DNA of 8,586 nucleotides from NCBI GenBank assembly GCA_003486795.1, contig DNFX01000164.1, forward strand, positions 1-8,586, read 5' to 3'. The translations under genes were made by a program, and so were the position numbers. This DNA is from Actinomycetota bacterium. Lineage in GTDB: Bacteria; Actinomycetota; Humimicrobiia; Humimicrobiales; Humimicrobiaceae. Positions 1-6,396 of this stretch are shown in pieces. Each line of letters begins with the position of its first letter. Within the stretch, counting starts at the first letter, position 1. The notes beneath the pieces are model-generated. The model worked only from the letters and a program-made list of their open reading frames with translations, was not told the DNA's origin and ran no database searches.

Positions 1-1327
1 TATTTTCAAGCCATTTTCCATATCTGCCATATTTAATATGTTCAGGATACCAGCTGACATCAGCATTAGACTTTAATAATTTATCTTTTATTCCGGATGT
101 ATTTATATACCAGCTTTTTTTTGCATAATATATGAGCCTGCTGTCACATCTCCAACAGAAAGGATATGAGTGTGTTACTTTCTGAGTCTTCAGGAGTAGC
201 TTTCTCTCTTTCAGATCTCTGATTATTTCAGGATTGGCATCATTTATTGACATTCCTGCAAATTTTTCAACAGTTTCCTTGAAAAAGCCTTCCTCATTAA
301 CCATCTGAACAACAGGAAGATTATTTTCCCTGCCGACAAGCATATCTTCCTCACCGAATGCAGGAGCAATATGTACAATTCCTGTACCTTCCTGTGCAGA
401 AACATAATCACCATGAATTATTTTAAAAGCATTATCATTTCCATCAGTATAATCATATACTGGTTCATACTTCTCCCCGATAATACTGCTTCCTTTTATT
501 TTTTCAGTAATTTCGAATTCAGAGGTAAAATCAAAAACACTGTCTATCAGATTTTCATCCAGTAATAAAAACTGATTTTCATATTTTACCCAGGCATATG
601 TTGCATTTTTATTAATTGCGCAGGCAACATTTGAAATCAGAGTCCACGGAGTAGTAGTCCAGACAAGAAGAAATCTGTTTTCATGATTCTTCAGAGGAAA
701 TCTGATTATGACAGTATGATCATCTACATCTTTATATCCCTGAGCAACCTCGTGAGATGAGAGCGCAGTTCCGCATCTTGGACAATACGGCACTATTTTA
801 TGGCCTTCATACAGCAGTCCCTTATCCCATATACTTTTTAAAATCCACCATATTGTTTCAATATATTCATTTTCAAAAGTAAAATAAGCATTATCAAGGT
901 CAATCCAGAAACCTATTCTCTCAGTCATTTTTTTCCATTCATCTTCATACTTCATAACGCTTTCCCGGCAAAGCTGATTGAATTTTTCTATTCCTATTTC
1001 CTCAATTTCTTTTTTGGAATTAATACCTAATTTTTTTTCAACCTCTATTTCCACAGGAAGTCCGTGGGTATCCCATCCGGCTTTTCTTGCAACATAATAC
1101 CCTTTCATAGTCTTAAATCTGGGAAAAATATCTTTAAAAACACGTGAAAGAACATGATGGACTCCGGGTGCTCCGTTTGCGGTAGGAGGACCTTCGTAAA
1201 AAATGAATTTTTCCTTGCCCTTATTTAAATCAAGGCTTTCTTCAAATATCTTTTCTGTCTTCCAGAAATTTAATATTCTTTCTTCAAGTTCAACAAAGTT
1301 TACGCTGCTTGTCACCTTTTTAAACAT
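1..1327 (-). CDS. ileS: Isoleucyl-tRNA synthetase, type 2 (N-terminal 442 codons; 3' end cut by window edge)
   Basis: Charges tRNA-Ile with isoleucine in the cytoplasm. The frame is open from the ATG at 1327 to the left edge, 442 codons out of roughly 1030-1050 usual for the family, so the KMSKS loop and anticodon-binding domains lie outside. Visible in order: the first Rossmann segment with GPPTANGAPGVHHVLSR (about residues 46-62), GWDTHGLPVEIEVEKKLG, PYCPRCGTALSSHEVAQGY, the editing-domain start WTTTPWTLISN, and the editing motif GTGIVHIAPAFGEED. TANG and SSHEVAQGY are typical of type 2 (eukaryotic-like) enzymes. The class I HIGH signature, normally HxGH, reads G55-V56-H57-H58 here. The start is supported by AAAGAGG at 1338-1344, 10 bases upstream, and by typical N-terminal family sequence. 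It follows DUF72 after 139 bases that hold their own promoter. Identity is certain; the subtype is inferred from motifs. Confidence 0.97.
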   Translation of the reverse strand, partial: MFKKVTSSVNFVELEERILNFWKTEKIFEESLDLNKGKEKFIFYEGPPTANGAPGVHHVLSRVFKDIFPRFKTMKGYYVARKAGWDTHGLPVEIEVEKKLGINSKKEIEEIGIEKFNQLCRESVMKYEDEWKKMTERIGFWIDLDNAYFTFENEYIETIWWILKSIWDKGLLYEGHKIVPYCPRCGTALSSHEVAQGYKDVDDHTVIIRFPLKNHENRFLLVWTTTPWTLISNVACAINKNATYAWVKYENQFLLLDENLIDSVFDFTSEFEITEKIKGSSIIGEKYEPVYDYTDGNDNAFKIIHGDYVSAQEGTGIVHIAPAFGEEDMLVGRENNLPVVQMVNEEGFFKETVEKFAGMSINDANPEIIRDLKERKLLLKTQKVTHSYPFCWRCDSRLIYYAKKSWYINTSGIKDKLLKSNADVSWYPEHIKYGRYGKWLEN

Positions 1328-1413
1328 TAATAAAAAACCTCTTTATGATATAAATATAATAATTATTGAAAAATACCATTGAATAAGTAATATCATTGCT
1401 GGATATCTTAATG

Positions 1414-1442
1414 ATTTTATATAAATAAGCCTGATTTGTGAA
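1414..1442 (-). promoter_or_regulatory. Predicted sigma70-type promoter of ileS
   Basis: On the minus strand TTCACA (1437-1442) and TAAAAT (1414-1419) are separated by exactly 17 bases, each with one mismatch to the -35 and -10 consensus. Transcription would begin near 1407, leaving an 80-base leader before the ileS ATG. The leader has no T-box consensus (no AGGGTGG-type antiterminator element) and no evident terminator hairpin. AT-rich DNA yields chance matches, but the position between two genes supports the call. Confidence 0.5.
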
Positions 1443-1466
1443 GTAAAATATTAAGAACGGAAACAA

Positions 1467-2246
1467 TCATTCAGACAGTAAAAGATTTTTTAAAATCTCT
1501 GCAGACCTTACAGATTTTGCTTTATAATGATTATTAAAATATACAAGTATTTTCTTATTTTGTTTTGATGCTTCAGTTATTATCGGAACCCATTCCTGAA
1601 GCTGCTCTGCTGAATACATATAATCGTATCTTTCATAAGCTTCTTTATGATTCCACCATTTTTCCCTGTTGCGCCCATGGAATCTCAGATAAAAACAATT
1701 GCTTGTAACTATGTCTGTTTTTGGCATTAAACCAGGAAGTTCAGGTTCGTCAACATTGCAGAAACCAATATTGCTGGTTTTTAAGAAATCCAGAACGGAA
1801 TCTCTTATCCACTCTTTATTTCTGAACTCAACAACAAATTCATCCTGCTTAAAATTCAATTTAAGATATTTAAGATAATCAAGATTTTTGGTACTGAATC
1901 TGAAAGAATAAGGAAACTGAAACAACAAAGCTCCCACTTTTCTTTTTATTCGCAGAGGTGTCAGAGATTTTCTAAAAGAATCTATATCATCGCTTCCTGC
2001 GTCCCTTGTATGAGTAATTGAAGAATGTGCTTTTAACGAGAAAATAAAATCATTTCCTGTTTTGGTTTCCATTTTTGAAATCATGGAAAAACCCGGAATG
2101 AAATAGTATGTTGAATTTATCTCTACAGTATTAAAATACCTACTATAATAATTGAGATACCCTGCCTGATTTACACCGGCAGGGTAAAAAACTTCTTCCC
2201 AGTCTTTATAAGAATATCCAGATGTTCCTATAAAAAGACTACACAT
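1467..2246 (-). CDS. DUF72 family protein (YecE-like)
   Basis: A 259-residue member of the DUF72/YecE family (COG1801), a TIM-barrel-like fold whose biochemical role is not established. Diagnostic features are the N-terminal FIGTSGYSYKDW followed by FYP (about residues 5-22), a TVEINSTYY segment (about 40-48), FSLKAHSSITH (about 69-79), LLFQFPYSFRF (about 107-117), VVEFRNKEW (about 138-146), the CNVDEPELPG segment (about 163-172), YLRFHGRN (about 187-194) and the C-terminal VYFNNHYKAKSVRSA (about 235-249). Length and motif order match complete family members, so it appears intact. The ATG at 2246 puts the motif where the family has it, but no clear Shine-Dalgarno precedes it. The thioredoxin stop is only 18 bases upstream, so it is probably cotranscribed with trxA and may depend on that transcript for translation. 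Confidence 0.93.
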   Translation of the reverse strand: MCSLFIGTSGYSYKDWEEVFYPAGVNQAGYLNYYSRYFNTVEINSTYYFIPGFSMISKMETKTGNDFIFSLKAHSSITHTRDAGSDDIDSFRKSLTPLRIKRKVGALLFQFPYSFRFSTKNLDYLKYLKLNFKQDEFVVEFRNKEWIRDSVLDFLKTSNIGFCNVDEPELPGLMPKTDIVTSNCFYLRFHGRNREKWWNHKEAYERYDYMYSAEQLQEWVPIITEASKQNKKILVYFNNHYKAKSVRSAEILKNLLLSE

Positions 2247-2264
2247 TTTAAAGACAACATATTT

Positions 2265-2582
2265 TTAAATAAATGTATTTATTTCACTAAGTATCCTGTC
2301 TTTGGACATTGCCCCTATAAGTTTTTTTGCAACCTGTCCATTCTTGAAAAGAAGTAATGTCGGGATACTTGTTATACTGAATTTTATTGCAGTATCTCTG
2401 TTCTCATCAACATTGAGTTTTCCGACTTTTAAAACACCTTTTTTTTCTTCTGATAACTTTTCAACTTCAGGTGCAATCATTTTGCAGGGGCCACACCACA
2501 CAGCCCAAAAATCTACGAGAACCGGTATATCCGATTTTATAACCTCGCTTTCAAAATTTGCATCATTGAATTCTGTGACCAT
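2265..2582 (-). CDS. trxA: Thioredoxin
   Basis: A 105-residue cytoplasmic disulfide reductase of normal thioredoxin length. The active site W29-C30-G31-P32-C33 sits in VLVDFWAVWCGPCKMIAPE, with the buried Asp at about residue 24 and the cis-proline P74 in SIPTLLLF. The fold is complete, with no signal peptide or membrane segment, so it should act as a general cytoplasmic reductant. The ATG at 2582 is preceded by AGGAGGG with about 7 bases of spacing, a strong ribosome binding site. It lies 104 bases after the 82-residue hypothetical gene and 18 bases before the DUF72 gene, with a promoter candidate just upstream. No thioredoxin reductase gene is in the window. WCGPC makes it a classical thioredoxin rather than a glutaredoxin-like or thiol oxidase relative. 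Confidence 0.97.
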   Translation of the reverse strand: MVTEFNDANFESEVIKSDIPVLVDFWAVWCGPCKMIAPEVEKLSEEKKGVLKVGKLNVDENRDTAIKFSITSIPTLLLFKNGQVAKKLIGAMSKDRILSEINTFI

Positions 2583-2616
2583 TATTTTCCCTCCTATAAT
2601 TAATTTAAAACATAAT

Positions 2617-2644
2617 TTTATACAAAACAGATTATTATTGTAAA
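2617..2644 (-). promoter_or_regulatory. Predicted sigma70-type promoter of trxA
   Basis: On the minus strand TTTACA (2639-2644) and TATAAA (2617-2622) are spaced by 16 bases, each one mismatch from consensus. Transcription would begin near 2610, about 28 bases before the start codon, which leaves room for the AGGAGGG ribosome binding site. It probably drives trxA and the DUF72 gene together. This is a pattern call in AT-rich DNA. Confidence 0.45.
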
Positions 2645-2686
2645 TATAATTTTTTATTTTATTGAGTCTGATTTAAATAAGTCTTC

Positions 2687-2935
2687 TTAAAAGTATTCAA
2701 CTATTTCAATTTTATCAGTATTTATAAAGACAACATCTCGCTTCTGGGAACCTTCTTTATCATCTATTGAATAATTAATCGGATAAACAATAGCATCGGT
2801 AACGGGGATAAATTTATCTACCTGGGCAGAAAAATAATCACTGAGCCTGGCATTAGTCATATGATGAACATAACCGACAATAACAGCGCTGTCGGTTTTT
2901 ATTCTGACTTTCGTTTTTTCTTTATCTATCTGCAT
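2687..2935 (-). CDS. Conserved-looking hypothetical protein, 82 residues
   Basis: Function unknown. The 82-residue product has no signal peptide, membrane segment or cysteine. It opens with alternating charged and beta-prone residues (KTKVRIKTDSAVIVGYVHH), continues with a central NARLSDYFS...KFIPVTDAIVYPI segment (about residues 28-54) and ends in another strand-rich stretch, KRDVVFINTDKIEIVEYF. The layout suggests a small all-beta protein. The pattern of a basic strand, G-Y-V-H, R-L-S-D, F-I-P-x-T-D and a closing strand resembles small conserved hypothetical proteins (possibly the DUF6812 type) that I recall but cannot name with certainty. The ATG at 2935 is the only upstream methionine in frame, yet no Shine-Dalgarno is visible in the AT-rich leader. 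A good promoter lies upstream. It is divergent from the zinc-ribbon gene and upstream of trxA. Confidence 0.8.
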   Translation of the reverse strand: MQIDKEKTKVRIKTDSAVIVGYVHHMTNARLSDYFSAQVDKFIPVTDAIVYPINYSIDDKEGSQKRDVVFINTDKIEIVEYF

Positions 2936-2976
2936 AAATAAAATAATCGATTTTTAAATAAATTCACAGTCAATTA

Positions 2977-3005
2977 ATAATAACAGAGCAAAAATATCAA
3001 GTCAA
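2977..3005 (-). promoter_or_regulatory. Predicted sigma70-type promoter of the 82-residue hypothetical gene
   Basis: On the minus strand TTGACT (3000-3005) and TATTAT (2977-2982) are 17 bases apart, each one mismatch from consensus; this is the best promoter match in the window. The start site would be near 2970, giving a leader of about 35 bases. The -35 hexamer lies inside one of two AATTGACT direct copies; the other copy falls at the expected start site. Confidence 0.55.
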
Positions 3006-3049
3006 TTTTGAAAAAATATAATATATTATATATATATTTAATTTTAGTA

Positions 3050-3078
3050 TTGATATATAATATATTTACATTTAATAT
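3050..3078 (+). promoter_or_regulatory. Predicted promoter of the zinc-ribbon gene
   Basis: TTGATA (3050-3055) and TAATAT (3073-3078) are separated by 17 bases, which would start transcription near 3085, about 39 bases before the ATG. TTTACA at 3065-3070 is an alternative -35 element. The surrounding DNA is nearly all A and T, so several other -10 matches are possible and the exact site is uncertain. Confidence 0.35.
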
Positions 3079-3123
3079 TATAAATGAAAATTAAAATCAA
3101 AAAAACAATATAGAGAGGGAAAA

Positions 3124-3333
3124 ATGTTTAAATGTATGGATTGCGGTAATTGTGATAAATTTCTGGGAACTGCTTATGAAAAAGGGGATGCAATAATAGA
3201 AAAGGATTACCTCCCGGAAAATAAATCCAGTCAATATTCATGGATATATATTATTTCAGATAAAAACAGAAAATCCGATTACAGAATTAAAAAATGTTAT
3301 TACTGTAATTCTGAAAATATAAAAAAAATTTAA
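3124..3333 (+). CDS. Small zinc-ribbon-like protein, 69 residues
   Basis: Not recognised as a named family, but it looks like a real gene. The product has an N-terminal C4-x2-C7-x2-C10 cluster (KCMDCGNCDKF) and a C-terminal C58-x2-C61 knuckle (KCYYCNSENIKKI), the usual arrangement of a two-knuckle zinc ribbon, with C4, C7, C58 and C61 as probable zinc ligands and C10 extra. The middle (about residues 15-55) contains alternating hydrophobic residues (SWIYIISD) typical of the beta hairpin between knuckles. There is no signal peptide or membrane segment, so it is cytoplasmic; a nucleic-acid or protein-binding role is only a guess. The ATG is preceded by GAGAGGG at 3113-3119, a good ribosome binding site. 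It is the only plus-strand gene and converges on the nucleotidyltransferase gene with overlapping stops. It is intact at both ends. Confidence 0.8.
   Translation: MFKCMDCGNCDKFLGTAYEKGDAIIEKDYLPENKSSQYSWIYIISDKNRKSDYRIKKCYYCNSENIKKI
3278..3313. repeat. Two overlapping inverted repeats at the 3' end of the zinc-ribbon gene
   Basis: CAGAATTA (3282-3289) pairs perfectly with TAATTCTG (3306-3313), loop 16. The overlapping pair ATTACAG (3278-3284) and CTGTAAT (3303-3309), loop 18, is also perfect, so the two stems exclude each other. Neither is followed by a T-run on either strand, so a standard intrinsic terminator is unlikely. They lie 17 or more bases before the shared convergent stop codons. 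Confidence 0.4.
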
Positions 3334-4061
3334 ACGTTATTTTCTCCTGCATCTTTTGCAACTAAACAACTTGCTCTGTACAGAGACTGGAAAGTTCCGG
3401 CATCTGTCCACCACCCTTTTAAAACCGAATATGTCATAGTATTCCGTTTGATATATTCATTGTTTACATCAGTTATTTCCAGTTCTCCTCTGTCTGAAGG
3501 TTTCATATTCCGTGCAATATCAAAAACTTCATTATCGTACATATAAAGACCACACACTGCATAATTGGACTTGGGATTTTTTGGTTTTTCTTCAATCGAA
3601 ATTATTTTATTATCCTTTATTTCAGCAACACCGAATCTTTCAGGATCAGGTACTTCTTTTAAGAATATCTTGGCGCCTTTGGGCTGGCTGATAAAGTCTT
3701 TCACATGTTCGCTGACATTATCCTGAACTATATTATCACCAAGTATTACAAAAATTTTTTCACCTTCCGCAAAATTTTCAGCTAGTTTCAAGGCATCAGC
3801 AATACCGCCTTCACCTTCCTGATAAGTATAAGCTATATCTTTTAAGCCGAATTCTCTCCCATTTCCCAGCAATCTCAGGAAGTCGCCTGCATGATTTCCT
3901 CCAGTAACTATCAGAATGTCTTTTATGCCGGAATTCACAAGTGTCAGTATCGGATAATATATCATTGGTTTGTCATAGACCGGCAGTAAATGTTTATTGG
4001 TAACCTTTGTACACGGAGAAAGACGTGAACCGAGTCCACCGGCAAGAATAACACCTTTCAT
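3330..4061 (-). CDS. Glucose-1-phosphate thymidylyltransferase, short form (RmlA/SpsI-like)
   Basis: A sugar nucleotidyltransferase that should join dTTP and glucose-1-phosphate into dTDP-glucose, the first step toward dTDP-rhamnose and related surface sugars. Visible: the nucleotide-binding loop LAGGLGSRLSPCT (6-18), NKHLLPVYDKPMIYYP with the sugar-phosphate-contacting lysine K23 (22-37), QEGEGGIADAL (81-91), metal-site GDN (108-110), ERFGVAEI, IEEKPKNPKSNYAVCGLYMYD, RGELEITDVN and the second metal site WWTDAGT (217-223). At 243 residues it lacks the C-terminal helices of the roughly 290-residue RmlA and matches the short form, close in pattern to Bacillus SpsI. Exact base and sugar specificity are inferred. 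The ATG at 4061 has AGGAGG 7 bases upstream. uppP ends 36 bases before it, so it is probably the last gene of the operon. Its TAA overlaps the stop of the convergent zinc-ribbon gene. Confidence 0.92.
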   Translation of the reverse strand: MKGVILAGGLGSRLSPCTKVTNKHLLPVYDKPMIYYPILTLVNSGIKDILIVTGGNHAGDFLRLLGNGREFGLKDIAYTYQEGEGGIADALKLAENFAEGEKIFVILGDNIVQDNVSEHVKDFISQPKGAKIFLKEVPDPERFGVAEIKDNKIISIEEKPKNPKSNYAVCGLYMYDNEVFDIARNMKPSDRGELEITDVNNEYIKRNTMTYSVLKGWWTDAGTFQSLYRASCLVAKDAGENNV

Positions 4062-4097
4062 TTTAAAACCTCCTGTTTATTTGCTGCCTGAAATAAT

Positions 4098-4946
4098 TTA
4101 TTTTCTTAAAAAATAAACAATAAAAAAAACAAGTGAAAGAATAATACAATAAAGTGCAAAAAAATTTAAATTTCTCTTTGCTGATATCTTCATTAAGAAT
4201 TTTATGGCAAATAATCCGGAAACAAAAGCCGCAATAAAACCCACTATTAATGGTATTACTGAAATATCACTGACTGATGTTTCTCTTGTTTTTAAAAAAT
4301 CAACAAATTCAAGAATAAAAGAACCAAAAATAACTGGAATGGAAATCAAAAATGAAAATCTTATAGCTTTTTCTCTTTTGATACCGAAAATCCTTGAAGA
4401 AGATATTGTAAGACCGGAGCGTGAAATTCCCGGCATTATTGCAACTGCCTGGCCTATACCTGTAATAAACGCTATAAAATAATTTATGTTTTTTTCCTCA
4501 TTTCTTACAGCAAAATGTCTTTTTTCATTTCTTCTGCCAAAAAATTCAAATGTAACAAGGACTGCAGCTGTTAAAAGCAGAAAAAAAGCAGCATAAACAG
4601 GCTTTGAGAAAAGATTTTCTATCACATCATTAACAAGATACCCTGCTACAGCAGCAGGAATTATGGCTATTATAATAAATAATGCCATCTTGAAATCCTC
4701 ATCTTTTCGAAATTTTTTTATAAATAAGCCTTTAAAAAAAGATTTTATTATCTTTACTGCATCTCTGTATAACAATATTAAAAGAGACAGAAGTGTGCCA
4801 AGATGAAGTATGACAGCAAAAAAAAGAGAAGGCTGCTCCCATTTAAAAAAATAAGGAAAAATAACCAGATGGCCAGAGCTGCTTACAGGAAAAAATTCAG
4901 TAAGCCCCTGTATTATCCCTAAAACTGCTGATTTCAAGATTGCCAT
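4098..4946 (-). CDS. uppP: Undecaprenyl-diphosphatase (BacA/UppP family)
   Basis: An integral membrane enzyme that dephosphorylates undecaprenyl diphosphate to recycle the lipid carrier for peptidoglycan and surface polysaccharides; overproduction of family members gives bacitracin resistance. The 282-residue product has the first signature GIIQGLTEFFPVSSSGHL (10-27; the (E/Q)xxxE pair is Q13 and E17, with H26 at the catalytic-His position) and the second signature MPGISRSGLT (171-180, R176 being the phosphate-binding Arg). About eight hydrophobic segments are separated by short charged loops (for example 74-86 and 137-153). Length is normal for the family. The ATG at 4946 places the first signature correctly, but the only Shine-Dalgarno-like sequence, AAAGAG, is weak and about 14 bases away. 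It starts 34 bases after tldE and is followed by the nucleotidyltransferase gene, so it is likely in the same operon. Confidence 0.95.
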   Translation of the reverse strand: MAILKSAVLGIIQGLTEFFPVSSSGHLVIFPYFFKWEQPSLFFAVILHLGTLLSLLILLYRDAVKIIKSFFKGLFIKKFRKDEDFKMALFIIIAIIPAAVAGYLVNDVIENLFSKPVYAAFFLLLTAAVLVTFEFFGRRNEKRHFAVRNEEKNINYFIAFITGIGQAVAIMPGISRSGLTISSSRIFGIKREKAIRFSFLISIPVIFGSFILEFVDFLKTRETSVSDISVIPLIVGFIAAFVSGLFAIKFLMKISAKRNLNFFALYCIILSLVFFIVYFLRK

Positions 4947-4980
4947 TTATTTCTATTAACTCTTTATTTATTTAAAATTT

Positions 4981-6378
4981 CTAATTACCGCTTATTGCAA
5001 TATCCTTGATTACTATTGTAGGACTCCCGACAAATCCACCAGATGGGAAAAATTCCAAATCATTCCCAACATATTCTATCTTTTTGCAGAAACTTAAAAG
5101 ATCTGATGCAATTGTTACTTCTTTGACAGGCTCGCTTATATCTCCATCCCTAACCAGAACTCCTTTTGCTCCAACACTGAGATCTCCTGAAACAGGGTTG
5201 GCTCCGGAATGCATACCTATCACATCAATAACATAAAAGCCGTCTTTTATTCTGCTTATTATTTCATTTGTATCTGCTTTTCCCGGCTCGATATAAAAGT
5301 TGGAAATTCCCACTGAAGGTGGTGTTCTGTAAGATGCCCTTGAAGCATTGCCTGTGCTCAGCATATTATCTTTTCTTGCAGTATAACAATCATAAAGATA
5401 TGTTTTAAGCTCGCCATTCTCAAAAACAGCAGTTTTACCTTTGTTTATACCTTCAGCATCAAAGGGTTTTGATGAAAATCCGTTTTCCATTATTCCGTTA
5501 TCATAAATATTTAAATCAATATCAAATATTTTCTCATTTATTTTACCTTTAAACAGAGACTTTCCTTTCTGAACAGCGTCAGCAGTGACAGCAGAAGCAA
5601 TTACACCAAGAAACTGCGATGCAGATATAGGATCGAGTATGATAGTAGATGATTTAGATTTTATCTTTCTGGCTCCCAGTAACATAGTGGATCTCCTAAC
5701 TGCTTCATTTGCAATTTCTTCCAGATTAAAGTTTCCGGGATCTCTGCCGTAAGCAAAACCGAAACCTGTTGAAGTATCATCATCTTCTCTAGCAATAAGA
5801 TTTAGAAAAACAAAAGAACTGGTCTGCAGCAATCCTTTTTTGAATCCTGAAGAATTTAAAATAACTGTCTCATTAATGCTGTCACTATAATTAAGAGAAT
5901 CTACACCGATAATTCTTTTATCTTTTCTTCTGGATATTACTTCAATGTTTTTAAGCATGTCTATTTTTTTATCAACAGAAAATTTTTGGAAATCTTCGCT
6001 GAAAAGAAACTTCTCTATATTTTCGCATAAAGGATATCTGCCTTCATTTTTTTTGGGAATTCCATTAAATTCATCAGCACCGGCAGCTTTTGCATTTAAT
6101 ACTGCCTTGCTGATACAGTCTTTTACTTTGTCATCTTCAAATGAATTAACCCACGCATATCCTGCTCTTTTATTTTTGAATATCCTTATTCCGACACCAC
6201 TGGTATCTGAATGTGAAAGAGATTCAACCGACTGGTTGAACACCTCAATTTCATTATTAACTGAAGCAGATATATAAATTTCAAATTCATCAACATTCAT
6301 ATCTTTAAAAAATAAAGATATATTTTCAGCTTTTCTAATTAATCTTCTTCCATCTGGCAGACATAGATTTTTTTCCAC
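4981..6378 (-). CDS. tldE: TldE/PmbA family subunit of the TldD/TldE metalloprotease
   Basis: Partner subunit of the TldD/TldE heterodimeric zinc protease, which in Escherichia coli degrades unfolded peptides, cleaves the microcin B17 leader and processes CcdA. The 465-residue protein has the U62/PmbA domain order: an N-terminal beta-rich part with SGVGIRIFKNKRAGYAW (about 60-76), a central SSTIILDPISASQFLG segment where TldD carries its zinc site but no HExxxH is present here, and the C-terminal family pattern GNASRASYRTPP...GMHSGANPVSGDLSVGAKG. Absence of the zinc motif identifies it as the non-catalytic partner. It starts with GTG at 6378, which shares one base with the tldD stop (TAGTG). 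AGGAGG at 6391-6396 lies 12 bases upstream, a strong but distant ribosome binding site. The overlap suggests coupled translation, in keeping with equal subunit numbers. Confidence 0.94.
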   Translation of the reverse strand: MEKNLCLPDGRRLIRKAENISLFFKDMNVDEFEIYISASVNNEIEVFNQSVESLSHSDTSGVGIRIFKNKRAGYAWVNSFEDDKVKDCISKAVLNAKAAGADEFNGIPKKNEGRYPLCENIEKFLFSEDFQKFSVDKKIDMLKNIEVISRRKDKRIIGVDSLNYSDSINETVILNSSGFKKGLLQTSSFVFLNLIAREDDDTSTGFGFAYGRDPGNFNLEEIANEAVRRSTMLLGARKIKSKSSTIILDPISASQFLGVIASAVTADAVQKGKSLFKGKINEKIFDIDLNIYDNGIMENGFSSKPFDAEGINKGKTAVFENGELKTYLYDCYTARKDNMLSTGNASRASYRTPPSVGISNFYIEPGKADTNEIISRIKDGFYVIDVIGMHSGANPVSGDLSVGAKGVLVRDGDISEPVKEVTIASDLLSFCKKIEYVGNDLEFFPSGGFVGSPTIVIKDIAISGN

Positions 6379-6396
6379 TATATTTCTGTCCCTCCT
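6376..6396 (-). promoter_or_regulatory. tldD-tldE junction: ribosome binding site and GTG start
   Basis: The minus strand carries AGGAGG (6391-6396) inside the 3' end of tldD, then 12 bases, then GTG (6376-6378). The tldD stop TAG (6378-6380) and the tldE start share the G. The next in-frame ATG (at 6300) would remove 26 residues, so the ribosome binding site favours the GTG start. Confidence 0.75.

Larger units (their letters stand above)
2936..3123. other. AT-rich divergent intergenic region
   Basis: These 188 bases are the longest non-coding stretch in the window and separate two divergent genes. The part from about 3008 to 3110 is almost pure A and T with TATA runs, likely curved and easily melted. 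It holds promoter candidates for both directions and two direct copies of AGTCAATT (2968-2975 and 3000-3007). No ORF, tRNA, CRISPR repeat or GC-rich hairpin was seen. Confidence 0.7.

Noticed and set aside
371..565. Plus-strand 64-codon ORF
   Set aside because: Lies antisense inside ileS, has no ribosome binding site, and its hydrophobic low-complexity product is a by-product of AT-rich coding DNA.
1328..1466. Possible T-box riboswitch upstream of ileS
   Set aside because: The leader after the predicted promoter is only about 80 bases and contains no T-box antiterminator consensus or terminator hairpin with a T-run.
2302..2643. Plus-strand 113-codon ORF
   Set aside because: Antisense to thioredoxin, whose WCGPC active site and strong ribosome binding site are clear; no family features in the antisense product.
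2583..2686. Intrinsic terminator after the 82-residue hypothetical gene
   Set aside because: T-rich tracts are present but I found no stable GC-containing stem before them.
3008..3110. AT-rich region as a replication origin or attachment site
   Set aside because: No DnaA-box series, iterons or integrase nearby; the composition fits an ordinary divergent promoter region in a low-GC genome.
4204..6277. Plus-strand ORFs at 4204-4482, 5006-5236 and 5945-6277
   Set aside because: All lie antisense within uppP and tldE, which have complete family motifs; none has a convincing start signal.
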